Origin: Hymenoscyphus infarciens
Taxonomy: Eukaryota; Ascomycota; Leotiomycetes; Helotiales; Helotiaceae
Reading direction: 5' to 3'
Assembly (NCBI GenBank): GCA_001414345.1
Contig: LLCB01000231.1
Span: forward strand, 1 to 64,000
Length of the DNA stretch: 64,000 nt
Shown in pieces: positions 53,156 to 64,000 of the stretch (position 1 is the stretch's first letter; every line of letters begins with the position of its first letter). The notes below the pieces were generated by a model. It ran no database searches. It worked only from the letters and a program-made list of their open reading frames with translations, and had not been told where the DNA came from. A program made the position numbers and the translations under genes.

Positions 53156-53677
53156 TTTTAGGATTAGTATAAGAAGGAAACTAAGGATTATATCTGAAAT
53201 TGAAGTTGAGAAGAATAGTAACCTCGTCATTTTGTAAGGGCTAGTGTGGATGCTAATTTTTTTTAGGCCTAAAATTGATATTAGTCGGAGTTCGCTTATT
53301 ACAAGTGACCGTTTGTTGTATAGCTAAATTGGCTATTTCAAGCAAGTCCTGATGGTCAGGGGGTATAACCGAAGAGTTTAAAGGCGGAAAGCAGCTTTTT
53401 TGGCTACGGGTAATCACTCTCAAAAAGAGAGAGAGAGAGAGAGAGACCCCCACACAAATTTGGAGCCATTATTGACTCCTTTGTACAACATGCTTTGACA
53501 TGTTTACCTTCATCTTCGTAAGCTATTCTAAACGGGCAATTGAACTCCGTTCGGTGCTCACGACTCTGGCCCACCCCGATGAGCGGCTGGCAACTCCACA
53601 ACGTGAACTGATAAATAGTTTTCCAGTCTCCCATTTCTCGTATCACTATCCAACATCACAGCTTCTATCTGATTATT
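53156..53677. other. Intergenic, with a (GA)n microsatellite
   Basis: No gene is called. A (ga)n run of about 12 units lies at 53421-53445. Open frames here have no recognisable similarity. Confidence 0.5.
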
Positions 53678-54340
53678 ATGGCAACACCAACCCCCACCCC
53701 CACTCCGAGTTTTGTACTCCAACACACATCAACGGGAGCTCCCTACATTGAGTTGAAAACTCGTTCACAAGTTCCTATCTTTCTCACCGAGATGAGAATG
53801 AGCGATGCGGAACCACATCAGAAAACAATGTCAATAGAATCTCTAAATAACTCCCTCATTTCGCCCCCGAAACCCTACACCCTCGCCCACTCTAAATGGT
53901 AGATCGAGCAGCAAACCACTGGCAAAGCGGATTTACCACTCACTGTTTTGCGTACAGACGACCCAGAGAGTGGGGAGATGATAGGAGCAGTGAGTTTGGG
54001 CCCACGAGAAAAACCATCACAATCCGAATTGGGGGAGCAGAAGGTCGATGCTGAGGTCAAGGTGGTAAGGGATGTCGATTTGGGATATTACCGTCATCCG
54101 GATTGGAGGGGGAAAGGCATTATCAAGCCCGCAGTGCAGGCGCTCATTGATTGGGGGCGGGCAGAAGAGGGTGTTCAGACTGTGTTTGTGAGAGTCGCAG
54201 AAGACAACGTTGCTAGTAGAACTATTATTTCTAGCTTTGATAGCTTTGTGAGAATTAATGGCGATGAGGACTTTCAGGAGTGGCCTGAGAAGAAGGGAGG
54301 TGGGAGGAAGAAAGTTCTCGTTTTTGAGTGGAGGCTTTGA
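53678..54340 (+). pseudogene. GNAT acetyltransferase interrupted by one TAG
   Basis: One frame runs from ATG 53678 to TGA at 54338-54340 (220 codons), with a single internal TAG at 53900-53902, straight after a TGG codon. The C-terminal half has the GNAT acetyl-CoA site HPDWRGKGI and the following helix (PAVQALIDWG), then VFVRVAEDNVASR, typical of RimJ/RimL-like fungal GNAT proteins. The N-terminus has a TP repeat. Such enzymes acetylate amino groups of small molecules or proteins; the substrate here is unknown. TGG to TAG is the complement-strand CpA-to-TpA change, so RIP leakage from the nearby AT block is a possible cause. Readthrough or a sequencing error cannot be excluded. Confidence 0.7.
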
Positions 54341-55593
54341 AGGATGTAAGGATATATTCTTTCGAAATGGGCGGAAATATCGTTTGACCTCGAATGTATC
54401 TTTCTATGACAGACGGTACTAATAGTACGAAAAGGAAAAGCTAGGGTTGTAATTGGCTTGGAAACGTACGCAGCAAGTCATAGATAATAAGAACCATGAA
54501 TAAGGGAGGTCATCATTAACTTTGCCGTTACATACCAACGCTGTTGAGACTACGCACTCAAGCTATTCCCAAATGATTTGTGTCAACGAGTTGCATAAGA
54601 GAACCATAGATTCGTTGATCAGCACCCCCTTTGAACGGTGCGAGGGTCTTATCTCTATCACCATACAAACTGCCGTACTTGTCACTGATATACGCATATG
54701 CAAACAGACGAAGTTTTAGGTTCTCCTCCAACTCCTTATAAGCCAACTGAGCCTCCTCCGATGTGTCCGTGTCGGAATAGTCCAGAGAGTAAGGCCATAC
54801 TTTGGGTTCTACAACCAGCTTGCGTAATCTTGTAAAATGGACTCAAACAAATGACCCCAAGTTGGCCCCTCAGCATCATACTCAAAATTTGACTTGAGTT
54901 GAATATTTTAACTAATGTATTGAGATGTTTAAGAAGAAATTTGTTCAGTTCTTCCGCGATGACAATGTTTTCTAGATAGAAGGTCTGCTTGCATCGAATG
55001 TGCTGATCCACCCATGGGGCCATCGAGATGAGCGAATATAGTGAGTGTTTTTACTGAAGCCAGGTGGTTAAAAAAAGAACTGGTCCAGGTGTTGCACGAA
55101 GTCACTTCTAACACTCTAGGAAGGAGTAAACTAGCATCTTGCGCATCTACACATATTTTTGTTATATTTTTACGACTTGTTGTTATCGATCTATCAGGGA
55201 GGGTCGCTAAATTATGCTGCCACTTTTTTCGTCCACCGCGACCTTCAGAATTCTCGCATCACAGACATGGTTAAGACTTGACTCGGAAGAATCCTCTTTT
55301 CTCACAGAGCCCAAAGCCTTTCTCAACAAAAAGAGTTCAGCAAAAGAGAGAAAAAATCAAACCCATCACACACCCCAAGACTCAACCAATCAAGGCTACA
55401 CACATATAGATAAAACTCATCGTTCAACTTTACGTACTTTTACCCTTATACCATCGCTATCATCACCTCATCACCTCATCAAAGCATCTTCCATATTCCC
55501 ACCGTAATCCCCACACCCTTTCATTCAAATGCCATACCAACCCACAACCCAAACTCCCTCACCCACCAATCTCACACAAAAATGGTGTGAAAT
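54341..55593. other. Intergenic, with a faint minus-strand coding remnant
   Basis: At about 54555-54900 (-) the frames carry a low-quality coding signal: LEENLKLRLFAYAYISDKYG, preceded in two frames by WGHLFESILQDYASWL and WPYSLDYSDTDTSEE, with a stop and a frame change between them. The phrase resembles the helical end of fungal BTB/POZ proteins (a VLADKY-like motif), but the match is weak. The rest (55000-55560) is the 3' flank of het-C and holds no gene. Confidence 0.3.
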
Positions 55594-58500
55594 CTAGTTG
55601 AACCATCCACCACCTCCCTCACGCCCTCCACGTCGATCATCGTCATCTTTCTTGCCCAAGAATCCACCGACGAGGTTGGAAATTCCTTCGGCAATTGGGT
55701 TCTCGTCCTCATCACGACGCTCTCGGGAACTACGGCGTTCTTGTCCGTAACCTCCCTCTTGACGACCTCCTCCGTATCCCTGTTGTTGCTCCCCTCCACC
55801 ATAGCTGCCTTCTTGACGACCTCCTCCGTATCCTTGTTGTTGCTCCCCTCCACCATATCTTTGCTCTCCTCCCCCATAGCTGTTTTCTTGACGACCTCCC
55901 CCATAACCTTGTTCTTCTTCTCTTCGGCCACCTCCTCCATATCCACCAAACCCTTCTTGGCGTTCATTGCTACCTCGTCGTCCACCGCTACCTCTACGTC
56001 CTCCACCATAGTTTTGTGATGGATCACCATAAGTTTGAGTCTCTTGTCTCTGCTCATATCCTCCACCATAGCTGCTTTGTTGAGGCTCGCCATAGGTTTG
56101 AGTCTCTTGTCTCTGCTCATATCCGCCCCCGTGATGGCTTGGACGAGTTTCAGTTCGCTGTTGATATCCTGAACCGCTATTGTCGGACTGATTGTAACTC
56201 GAGTATTCCTCTTTGCGAGATCCGTCTTGATATTGAGTTTCCGAATATTGATTTTGGCCGTATTGTCCTCCAGAGTGAGAAACCTGGGTGACCTTTTGTT
56301 GATAACCTCCTTGGGAATCATAGCCAGAAGATCCATACGTAGTTTTCTCTCCATCATCACCTAGAACATCTCCTAGAACTCCTCCAGCAAGAGCACCGAC
56401 AATTCCTCCAATGGCTCCCCCACCAGCTGCTTCTCCAGCAAACTTTCCGAATTGATCGTTGCGACCTCCGCCTCCGCTTGACTTTCCACCGGAAACAGCT
56501 GAAGCGATGCCTCCGAGAATGTTACCGGCAGGTCCACCTGAACCACCACCCGTCTTTGCCATTTTAATAGGTCCTCCGCATCCGTGACCAGAATCATGAA
56601 CACCTTCCTTATGGTTCTATTATCTCGGAGTCAGTATTGCCCTTCCTAGAAGTTTGTTGGAGGAATATGAGGAAATAGGGCTGTAAAAGGAGGAACAAAG
56701 TTGCCCAAGAAGGAAACAGTATATCGGCCCTCCTTGAACAACCCAAGGGGGGAAGAAGAAATCGGAAAACACGCACCTCGCCATTCATGACACCATCTCG
56801 AGTAAGCTTGCGCCGGTAATCTTCTTGCTCGCGTCTGTCCATACCATTCCACCATTGCTCAACAACATTGAACATTTGACGTCTTCCATCAACAGCGCCA
56901 TCCTCACCTTGCTCGCGGAGAGCTGGGTGATGGAAAACACCATTGAGAATACGGTTGATGGTGCGGTCCACGTCAATGTTACCATCATCCCAGCATGCCA
57001 TCAATTGTGGAACAACCCAAGTAAGAACTTGGGAAGCAATCTTTCCTCCTGCCTCGTTGAGAATCTATTGAGAGTAAGTATATATCCATTGCGGTTTCGG
57101 TGGTTCAACTTACGTTTGAGAAATGATCCTTTGACAACATGGAGTGAGTGGGGTCAGAAGAGTTGTGGTCATTGAAGACGATAAGTTGCTTATCCTTACT
57201 GCTTTGGATAATTTCGGAAGAACCGGTGTTCAACTCGGTCTTGATCTGGCTAATGATTGGCAAAACGAATGGTGCAAGCAGAGAAAATACGAAGACGCTG
57301 ATTTGCTCCTCGACCTGTTCAATCAACTCTGGCAAGACGGGGATTTCTGCGATGGCCTCTTGGATAGTGTGCATGATATCATCGTGCCATTCGATAATTG
57401 GGTAAATTTGGCGTTGAACCTCCAGCATTTGTTGTGTGAACTCCTCAGGCTCGCGTGGGGACACTCGGACTTGGTTCATCTGAGCAGCCGTGGCGTTATC
57501 TTGAAGTTCATCGGCCTTGCCAGCAGGGTCTTTGTCGCCGAAAATACCACTTGGGATGGAGCTCAAAAGGCTCTTGAGAGCGCTGGTATCAGAGTTTCCT
57601 CCTTCTTGCATTGTGTTTTCGAGACTCTCAATCTCAGATTGGGTAGCCTTGTCGTCAAGTTCTCCGCAGACAGAGTGAAGGAAATCGACACCACCAAAGG
57701 TACCCTATAGCAAATTGTTAGAGTTTCATACTTCCATTCGAAGTCATTTTGCTCGAGAGTGACTACTTACAGTGACTACCGGGTAAACCTCACTTCTGGC
57801 CCCTCGAAGACGAATTTGGGTTCTGCTACCGACATGAGGAAAGACATCGCGCTCGCCCATTTCGATGAGAGCAAGTTCAATATAGTTGCTGTGAGCAGAC
57901 CAATCTGGGAGTTGTTAGCAGGTTCTTCGTTTCCAATCTAGATAATGAATGTACCTGCCTTCAAGACAATGGAGCCCGGTACCCAACAAACGAAGGGCTT
58001 CATATAATTCATCCTTGTTCTTGCTTCTACCGTAGCTTCTGCCAAGGCGAATACTATCTGTGAACAATTTTCTGACATGCTGGGCAGAGGTCATGATACC
58101 AGCACGCTCATTGGCGATATAGTTCTTCAATCCGGTCTCTGGGTCAATAGCCAGCTCAACACGTTCGTCGACCGGACCACGAAGTCTTCTATCATATTGG
58201 GTGGCGTCGATGTTATCGGCATAATCTTTTGGGTTATCGATATGATCTTCTGGACGGTAACATCCAAGACGGCTCGAGGTAACTTCGAATTCCTTTGTAC
58301 CAAATCCGAAAGTCATGAAGCCCAAAACCCACAGAAGAATTCTGATAGCCTCAGCGCTGACATATTTGACGGTACCAACATCGATTGCTTGTGCTGCAGA
58401 GAAGATGAATTAGCCTTGTTTTGGAATTGAAATGCACAATGCTTTGAACGACACATAAAGAATGGTGTATGGATGTTATTGTGGGCAAGATCATTGTCAT

Positions 58501-58985
58501 TCTCGGAGACTGGCGGACTTTGGGCGACATTCAAATGAGGGGTAAAATAACCCCGCGATAGCTTCTAGCTGCCACAAGGCTGTCCAGGTACCATAGGGGA
58601 TTCCCCAATAGGAATCGACAATCAGAGGCTAGATTACCAGCATCCCATGTGCTCGATGATAGATTAAAAAGAGGATGACTTACAATAATCTCTAAGCCAA
58701 TTTCCAAAGTAAACGCGGGAAACCATCATCTTGCTGAACTTCTTGCCGCCAGCGGCTCTTGCCATCATCAACTTCAATAGGGTATCTTCAATATCTCCAT
58801 GACGCCCTGGATTGATTAATTTAGCGTCTGCTAGAAAGTCGCAGATGAGATTTCCACCTACAGTTTTGACCTTCAACCTTGGAGGTGGAACCAATGTTAC
58901 CAGCTCCAAAGGCGTGGGCTGGTTTGGCAAGGAGGAGGACGATGGCGATGGTGATGATCGCCGTGGATGCGCTAAAGGACGGCAT
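55594..58985 (-). CDS. het-C: HET-C family protein (heterokaryon incompatibility), with a 1-base frameshift
   Basis: My exon model on minus is 58985-58862, 58806-58684, 58393-57959, 57905-57771, 57704-57114, 57064-56777 and 56607-55594, corresponding to an ancestral protein of 902 residues. A signal peptide (residues 1-25, ending KPAHA) is followed by GAGNI. Next come the HET-C signatures HGDIEDTL, VYFGNWLRDYSQA, LLWVLGF, CYRPEDHIDNP and LGTGLHCLEDWSAHSNY, and, after the frameshift, the GTFGGVDFLHSV block. Later there is a long helical region, a histidine/glycine linker (GVHDSGHGCG), a glycine-zipper stretch and YGGG/QQQG repeats to the end, as in known HET-C. A fourth T at 57840-57843 breaks the frame: translation would stop at TAG 57828-57826 after about 253 residues. 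Intron 3 (57906-57958) is GC-AG. Intron 6 (56608-56776) is an introner-like element. Alleles of this family govern non-self recognition after hyphal fusion; the known role concerns Neurospora and Podospora, and here it is inferred. Confidence 0.88.
56608..56776 (-). mobile_element. Introner-like element forming intron 6 of het-C
   Basis: A 169-nt intron (start gtgcgt, end cataag) placed between codons. It is homologous end to end with the polygalacturonase intron 7664-7829. The clearest common block is actgactccgagat, about 15 bases before the acceptor. Other introns of het-C are unrelated in sequence (49-66 nt, and one of 290 nt). Confidence 0.8.
57840..57843 (-). other. Frameshift site in het-C exon 4
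   Basis: The minus strand reads gatgtcttttcctcatgtc. With three T instead of four, the frame gives GERDVF then PHVGS and continues to the next splice site. With four T it stops within five codons. A single-base insertion or a base-call error would each explain it. Confidence 0.7.
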
Positions 58986-61182
58986 CTTTGCGGTTGTAGG
59001 GGTTGTTTTTTGTGGTGCGAGATTTTGAAGCTATTCTCGAGCTTTGTGAGTAGATTCAGGAGAAGTGTTGGTGGGATGAGATGGGAGGTCTTGAGTTTGT
59101 CGTGCGCCAAGGCTATGGGGGGTTGCCAAGACGACGTTTCAAGGACAGTGAACCAGTGAGAGCTGGAAAGTGAGGAGGAGGAGGGGCAGAGTGAGTGAGA
59201 AGGATGCAAGAAAAGGGAGAAAAGGAGGGGTTGGGGTATGCCACAGAACCGTGTCAGGTTCAGCTGAGATGGGCTGGAAGAGAAGCTGGTGTTGATGTGA
59301 AAGATTCACTATTGTGGAGGGAGCAAGAGCCTATTCACACATCTACGGCGGCAGGGCAGTGGCAGCACCAGAGTGTTGGACTTTTGCTTGGCTTGTGGTT
59401 CAGTGAGTTGGTTGGAAACCCGGCAATCATCATCCAACGTTTGACAAGACGAGGAGAATCATCTTCCATATCCATCTTTTCGAGGATAAAGAGTAATTCA
59501 AGTTGCAAGTACAATTTAAACCAAATACCTTATTTGGGGCAATTGAAAGTCTGGCGAGATAGGCAGGGACGAAGAAGTACTTTCTTTTCTGCCCACCGCG
59601 AGACAGAGCATCAAATGGCCTCTACTACCTAGGTAGTATGGATGGTTGTTTCGGGGTGACTTGAATGATACGCGCGGGCAATGCTAAGGGTACTTTACCG
59701 AACGGAACACACGGATAGGCATCCTCATGCTCAACCACCCGTGACGAGGTACACTGTGGCACACTCACACTGGAACCCAACACAGAAACCGAAGAGGGAA
59801 GAAGAAAAGCTGGAGCTCCTGGGGGCATGACGGGAGGTGCCCAGGCCAGGCATCTCACCTAGGAACCTAGCTGGCGACGGGATTCAGCCAACAAGAGTAC
59901 AGAGAGCTGCCACACCTGCCCTCTTCCCTACATATCCATGCTGGGGAGGAGAGGTGGTGCGGGGTATCTACCTGCCTACCTCCCTACCTTCCTCCATCTG
60001 CGACCTTCAGCTGAAAAGTAAAAAGCCCCCGCCCATCACAGAGCAGCTTGTGCGACAGAACACAGATGAGAGGCCTCTCTCTGGGAAATGCCGATTTCCA
60101 CTATCACTAATCACTAAACCGGATCCCTGATCTTGAACCAGTTCTCTATATCCGGGTGCCAACATGGCACTATGAAGAGCCCGCGGCGACACCCTCCTGC
60201 AATCCAGGAGGAATTGGGTGTGAGCTCGCTCTTGTCTAGCACTATCGTGTGGGAAAGATCCCCTCAACAGTGGTCCTGCCAGAGGACTCTTCGGCAGTCA
60301 TCATGACACGATATGGCGTATGAGACAATAGATCGGGGCCTGGATGGGCGGAAACCAAGCGCCGCTTTTCTGGAGAGAAGGCGAAATCTGTACCGAGTCC
60401 GCACGCTACAGCAGGGTCTTGTCGCTGTTGGCGCCCGATTCCCCTGTAATGCTGTTTGGGGAGAGAGTTGGGCTCTTCAGAGCGTGTGAACTCAGCAGCT
60501 CGATCGCTCTAGCGCCAACAACAATTCAGCAGTCGAAAAGGTTGCAAAATCCCTGCGGAAGGGAATGGAAGTGCAATAATCCGGGCTGCCCAAGGACCCC
60601 GATCCCGAGACGAGAGCCTAGACTCTCGGGCGTAAGGTACCTTTGGGCACATGAGCCTGATTTGTAGGCACATTCACGGCCACCAACCTGCAACTTGACC
60701 CGAATCGTCGCGCAAACAGCCGCCCGAAAAAAAAGAGCTCCAAGTGCGATGACGGAGCTCTGACAGTGCTCTTTAGCACCCATTCGTGATTTGGGGAGCG
60801 ATCATTGTGACCACAGTACGTAACAATGCTCCGTATCGGTGCTCTCCAGTGTGGTCCCATTTTGTGCAGTCCAGTGCAGTCCGGTTGGCTGTACGTTAGT
60901 GGTGAGAGGGCCCGTAAATTTGGCTTGTGCTCCAGCGCTCCTGCAGTGCAGGCTCTGCAAAAACTAAGCGTGGCCATGAAACCCTCCCGACGCTCGCTCG
61001 CTCGGCTGATTCAGCCCAGCGTGCCCCGACGCGAACCACCCAACCACCCCCGGGCCAACCACCGGCCCTCAGCTTCTCCTCCTCCTCTCCCACACTCCAA
61101 CCTTTAGGCTCCCCAACACACTGGAAATCATCCATCAACCCGCCCAAACAACACCACGAACCTCCCGTCGCCCATCAACACG
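58986..61182. promoter_or_regulatory. Divergent upstream region of het-C and the HMG-box gene
   Basis: A 2.2-kb gene-type stretch without a convincing coding frame. The HMG side (about 61060-61180) is rich in C and T with few G, as in fungal 5' leaders. A perfect 16-base palindrome, tactacctaggtagta (59623-59638), and several acctag/ctacc repeats (59859-59995) are possible protein-binding sites. A 7-bp stem (cccgaga/tctcggg) lies at about 60602-60628. Nothing more is supported. Confidence 0.4.
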
Positions 61183-62681
61183 ATGACCAAGCCCAAAGCC
61201 AAAGCCCCGGTCGAAGAGGCCCCAAAGAACACGCAGATTGTCATCGATGTCAACGATTACATTCGCACCAGAGACTCAGTAAGCGCATCCCATCTCTTCT
61301 CCTATTCCTCCTCATCGTGTCCGCCCCCCTCCCCAAAAGACCTCAAGCATCCACGCGCCGGCGCAAAGAATTGTCTGAACTCTTCCCGACCACCTACTGG
61401 GACGCGCTCAGCATCGCATCATACCGCCGTCCCTCGACATTCTCCCCCCCCCGCATCGCATCGCATCGCGTCCTAAACAACCACCGAATCTGCTCACCTT
61501 GCATTCCCTGAATCCCACCTGCGAACAACATCACGATTCAGACTCGGTGTTGTTTACGCCTGCGACTTCAAAGTTGAAGTCTGCCCCACAAACGCGCTAT
61601 ATCTCTATATTGTTTGACTCCTTTGCGCGTCGGAACAATACCATGCCAACGTCGCGCAAACGTCAGAAGCTTGACATTGATAGCCATTATCTCGCACAAC
61701 AGACACTAATTTGGGAAAAGGTTGTCACCGGCCTCGCGACTCTTCAAGATGCCATCCAAACCCTCTCGAGCGCCTACATCAAACACACCAACGCCGTCCT
61801 CGGAGACCATGCCACCACGGCAGAGATTGATTCCAGCTTGAGCAAGCTTGGTGACAATCCTGCTTTGCTTGGAGACCTTCAACGCGCTATTAGCCCGGCT
61901 GGCAAATCAGGCGCTGCTGCTGGCAGTGACCCCGCGAATGACAAGAAGGAGCGCAAGAAGAGACAACATGATCCCAACGCGCCAAAGCGTCCTCTCACAC
62001 CATTCTTCCTCTACATGCAGACTGCGCGACCCATCATCTCCGATGACCTTGGCCCAGATTTCGCAAAGGGAGCTGTCAGCGCTGAGGGTACCAGAAGATG
62101 GGGAACCATGAATGCCGATGACAAGCAGGTTTGTCTTCCCTTTCCCATCCTTCCTTGACCTTTACTAATTGGGATAGCTCTGGACCAACGCCTACAAGGA
62201 CAACCTTCGCTTGTACAACGCCCGTATGCACTCATATAGACGAGGCAACTTTTTGGCCAAGGATATGACTGACCAAGACGCGGCAACATATGCTGAGGAA
62301 AACAATGTTGGAGAGATCACAGCCGACGCCCAACTTGCTGGCGAAGCTAGTGCCACAGCTCTTCATGATGAGGACGCCGAGGGAGAGCCAGAACGAGAGC
62401 TAACCCCTCCACCACCTACTGCTTTACCCAAGACTCCCAAGGCGAAACCTACCCGCAAAGGCAAGGGAGCCAAGGAGACACCAGTTCCAGCTTCCGAGAC
62501 CATAGTTCCTCCAAGTTCTATTGTCCCTGCCAAGGTAGCTGCACCAGAAGTCGAGAAGCCTAGCCCAGACAAGAAGCGCAAGCGACCAACCAAGAAGAGC
62601 ACAGAGGCGGCAGAGGAGCAAACCGAGACCCCAAAGAGCCAACCAAAGAGTTCCCGGAAGAAGAAGGCCAAGGGCGAGTAG
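61183..62681 (+). CDS. HMG-box DNA-binding protein
   Basis: My exon model is 61183-61278, 61721-62128 and 62178-62681, giving 335 residues. The first 32 residues end at YIRTRDS. Exon 2 starts VVTGLATLQDAIQ, a helical block with TNAVLG that is usual in this fungal family. The HMG box spans about residues 116-190: DPNAPKRPLTPFFLY, then GTRRWGTM, then LWTNAYKDNLRLYNARM. The tail is rich in P, T, K and E, with basic patches (KKRKRPTKK, SRKKKAKG) likely for nuclear targeting and DNA contact. HMG boxes bend DNA in chromatin. Intron 1 is long (442 nt). Its last part holds an in-frame ATG at 61642 that reads without stops into exon 2, so an alternative N-terminus (MPTSRKRQKLD...) is possible. Intron 2 (62129-62177) is GT-AG. 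No damage is seen. Confidence 0.87.
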
Positions 62682-64000
62682 ACAGTGGGATATTTGATTC
62701 TTGAGGCATCTTCCTTTCTTCTTACACTTTACTTTCTGGTCAGGGTCATTTTAGGACATAACTTTTTGCTTGTGCTTCTGGCTATTAACTCATGCCCTCA
62801 GAAGGAGGCTTAGGGGAGGGGAGCGTATGTTCATTTGTCTCATATCGGATGCTCTCTGTCTTGAAGGGTCTTCTCTTCCCTTCCTCTCCTTGGTTTGATA
62901 GGTCAGTTTACAACGGGGCACCATTGATGCGGTGCATATACTTTGGCGATTGACGCTTTAACGGTTGTATGATGGAGGGAAGTGTGGGATGGGATCAAGC
63001 GAGTGAAATACCTGAATTGAAGCTTTTTGTGTGTGAAAAGATGACTTTATTGATTAATATTTTGTGGTGGTTCCTCTATACTTGCCACTTTCCCTTCTGT
63101 CCCATTGCTCACTCGACTTCAGAAAACAGTTTCCTGATATCGAATTCAGATAACCCTTGAACCTATGGGGTTTGTAACGCGTGGCATTTATAATAATAAA
63201 TTCGTTTACGAGAGAGAAACTGGCCACGAAAATAAAGCGCGTCTCACCTTGACTACTTCATTTATATAGTGAAAAATCATCCAAAGTCGGAGAACGATTT
63301 ACTTGTAGATTGGAATCACGGTGGGTTGTATGCTGTAATATCACCTATCTATCTACTGATGTCAATTTTTCTTAACAGATACGCGATTAGACTTTATACT
63401 CGAGCTTTAATTTCTCTTCTCGTCACAATAAACACATAGATAGACAAGGAAGGGCCTTCCTTGTACGTAGATATATACTCTATATAGTACTTTCTTAGTT
63501 CAATTCAAATCAGTTCAAGTCAATTCAAGTCAAGTCGATTCGGACATATGAAGTTCTGATGACGATCGATAGCCACGCGTAGTTGATGTTATATTACAGT
63601 TTAGTGTTTTAATTCCAAGGCTCTTGGCTTTTGAGTGAATCCTGGGAGCTTAGGCAATTAGATGGTGGCATTCTCGTATGATGCCTGGACCGAGGTACCG
63701 AGCTACTTTAGAACTTTGGAGGATTATGTCGAGGAAATAATTGGGGCTCGGTACTGAAATTCCCTTGTACGAGTACGGAGTAAGTTTATTCTCTGATGCT
63801 CGTGAAGATCTAGAGGTGTTCGTTTTCATTTTCCTTTGGTTGGAAGAGCGTGTTTAGTGGGGTAGGATGGGCCGGGCAGTATATTTAGCCCCTTAGGTTG
63901 TTAAATGGCGGGAGTAGGTAGGAGTCGGTTATCCCCGTGTGAACTTCTTGGAGGATTCTTCTGTTTTTAGACTTTGGATTCTGAAATTTACCTAGGGGTA
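62682..64000. other. 3' flank of the HMG gene and intergenic DNA
   Basis: The HMG 3' untranslated region, then gene-type intergenic DNA. Short direct repeats (caattcaagtcaa-type, about 63500-63540) occur. Open frames have no recognisable similarity. Confidence 0.45.

Noticed and set aside
55695..56291. 198-codon plus-strand frame opposite the glycine-rich exon
   Set aside because: It is the antisense shadow of the YGGG/QQQG repeats of het-C; repeat-coded GC-rich exons open other frames.
55572..56360. 262-codon minus-strand frame
   Set aside because: Alternative frame of the same glycine-rich exon; low-complexity KNK/MVED pattern, no family match.
57144..57710. 188-codon plus-strand frame
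   Set aside because: Antisense shadow of het-C exon 5, whose minus frame has clear HET-C homology and proper splice sites.
60007..60977. Several 85-119-codon frames upstream of the HMG gene
   Set aside because: No start context, no similarity, opposing strands overlap; best explained as GC-rich intergenic DNA.
1..64000. CRISPR array, tRNA, rRNA or telomere repeats
   Set aside because: None seen; tandem repeats present lack spacer structure, and no ttaggg array or cloverleaf was noticed by eye.

Overview
The window looks like nuclear DNA of a filamentous ascomycete (Pezizomycotina). The genes carry short spliceosomal introns of about 50-60 nt. One gene encodes a HET-C family protein, and one locus pairs a secreted polygalacturonase with a cutinase. 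Long AT-rich blocks are almost empty of CpA and TpG and overloaded with TpA, which is the signature of repeat-induced point mutation (RIP). A plant-associated leotiomycete-like fungus with AT isochores is my guess; the exact lineage is not shown by the sequence.

Layout. (1) 1-6060: AT-rich RIP-degraded DNA with a minisatellite, a 3 kb structure bounded by inverted arms, and a 618-bp TA-flanked element with perfect 28-bp terminal inverted repeats. (2) 6060-10430: an isolated gene-type island. It holds a broken 2EXR-domain gene (-), an endopolygalacturonase gene (+) and a cutinase gene (-) in convergent arrangement, so two plant-surface hydrolases sit alone between dead repeat blocks. (3) 10430-52485: about 42 kb of nested, RIP-killed retroelements. 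There are three copies of one 5.17-kb Tad1-like LINE; copies 1 and 3 are exactly 5172 bp with 15-bp target duplications and an (AAT)n tail. Copy 1 sits inside a Ty1/copia element. Copy 2 is split by a 5.2-kb LTR element. A small LTR relative (2450 bp) and a solo LTR sit inside a Ty3/gypsy element. (4) 52485-64000: gene-type DNA with a decayed short-chain dehydrogenase, a GNAT acetyltransferase broken by one TAG, a faint unidentified remnant, a seven-exon het-C gene on the minus strand, and a three-exon HMG-box gene on the plus strand.

The main points for a second look are these. The first intron of the polygalacturonase and the last intron of het-C are homologous along their whole 166/169 nt although the genes are unrelated, as expected of introner-like elements. 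The het-C reading frame carries a 1-base insertion that truncates the protein. The polygalacturonase third intron has GG where its GT donor should be. Two stop codons in genes next to the AT blocks are the exact CpA-to-TpA change RIP makes, suggesting leakage of RIP into neighbouring single-copy genes.

All domain calls come from reading translations by eye. No alignment or database search was run.
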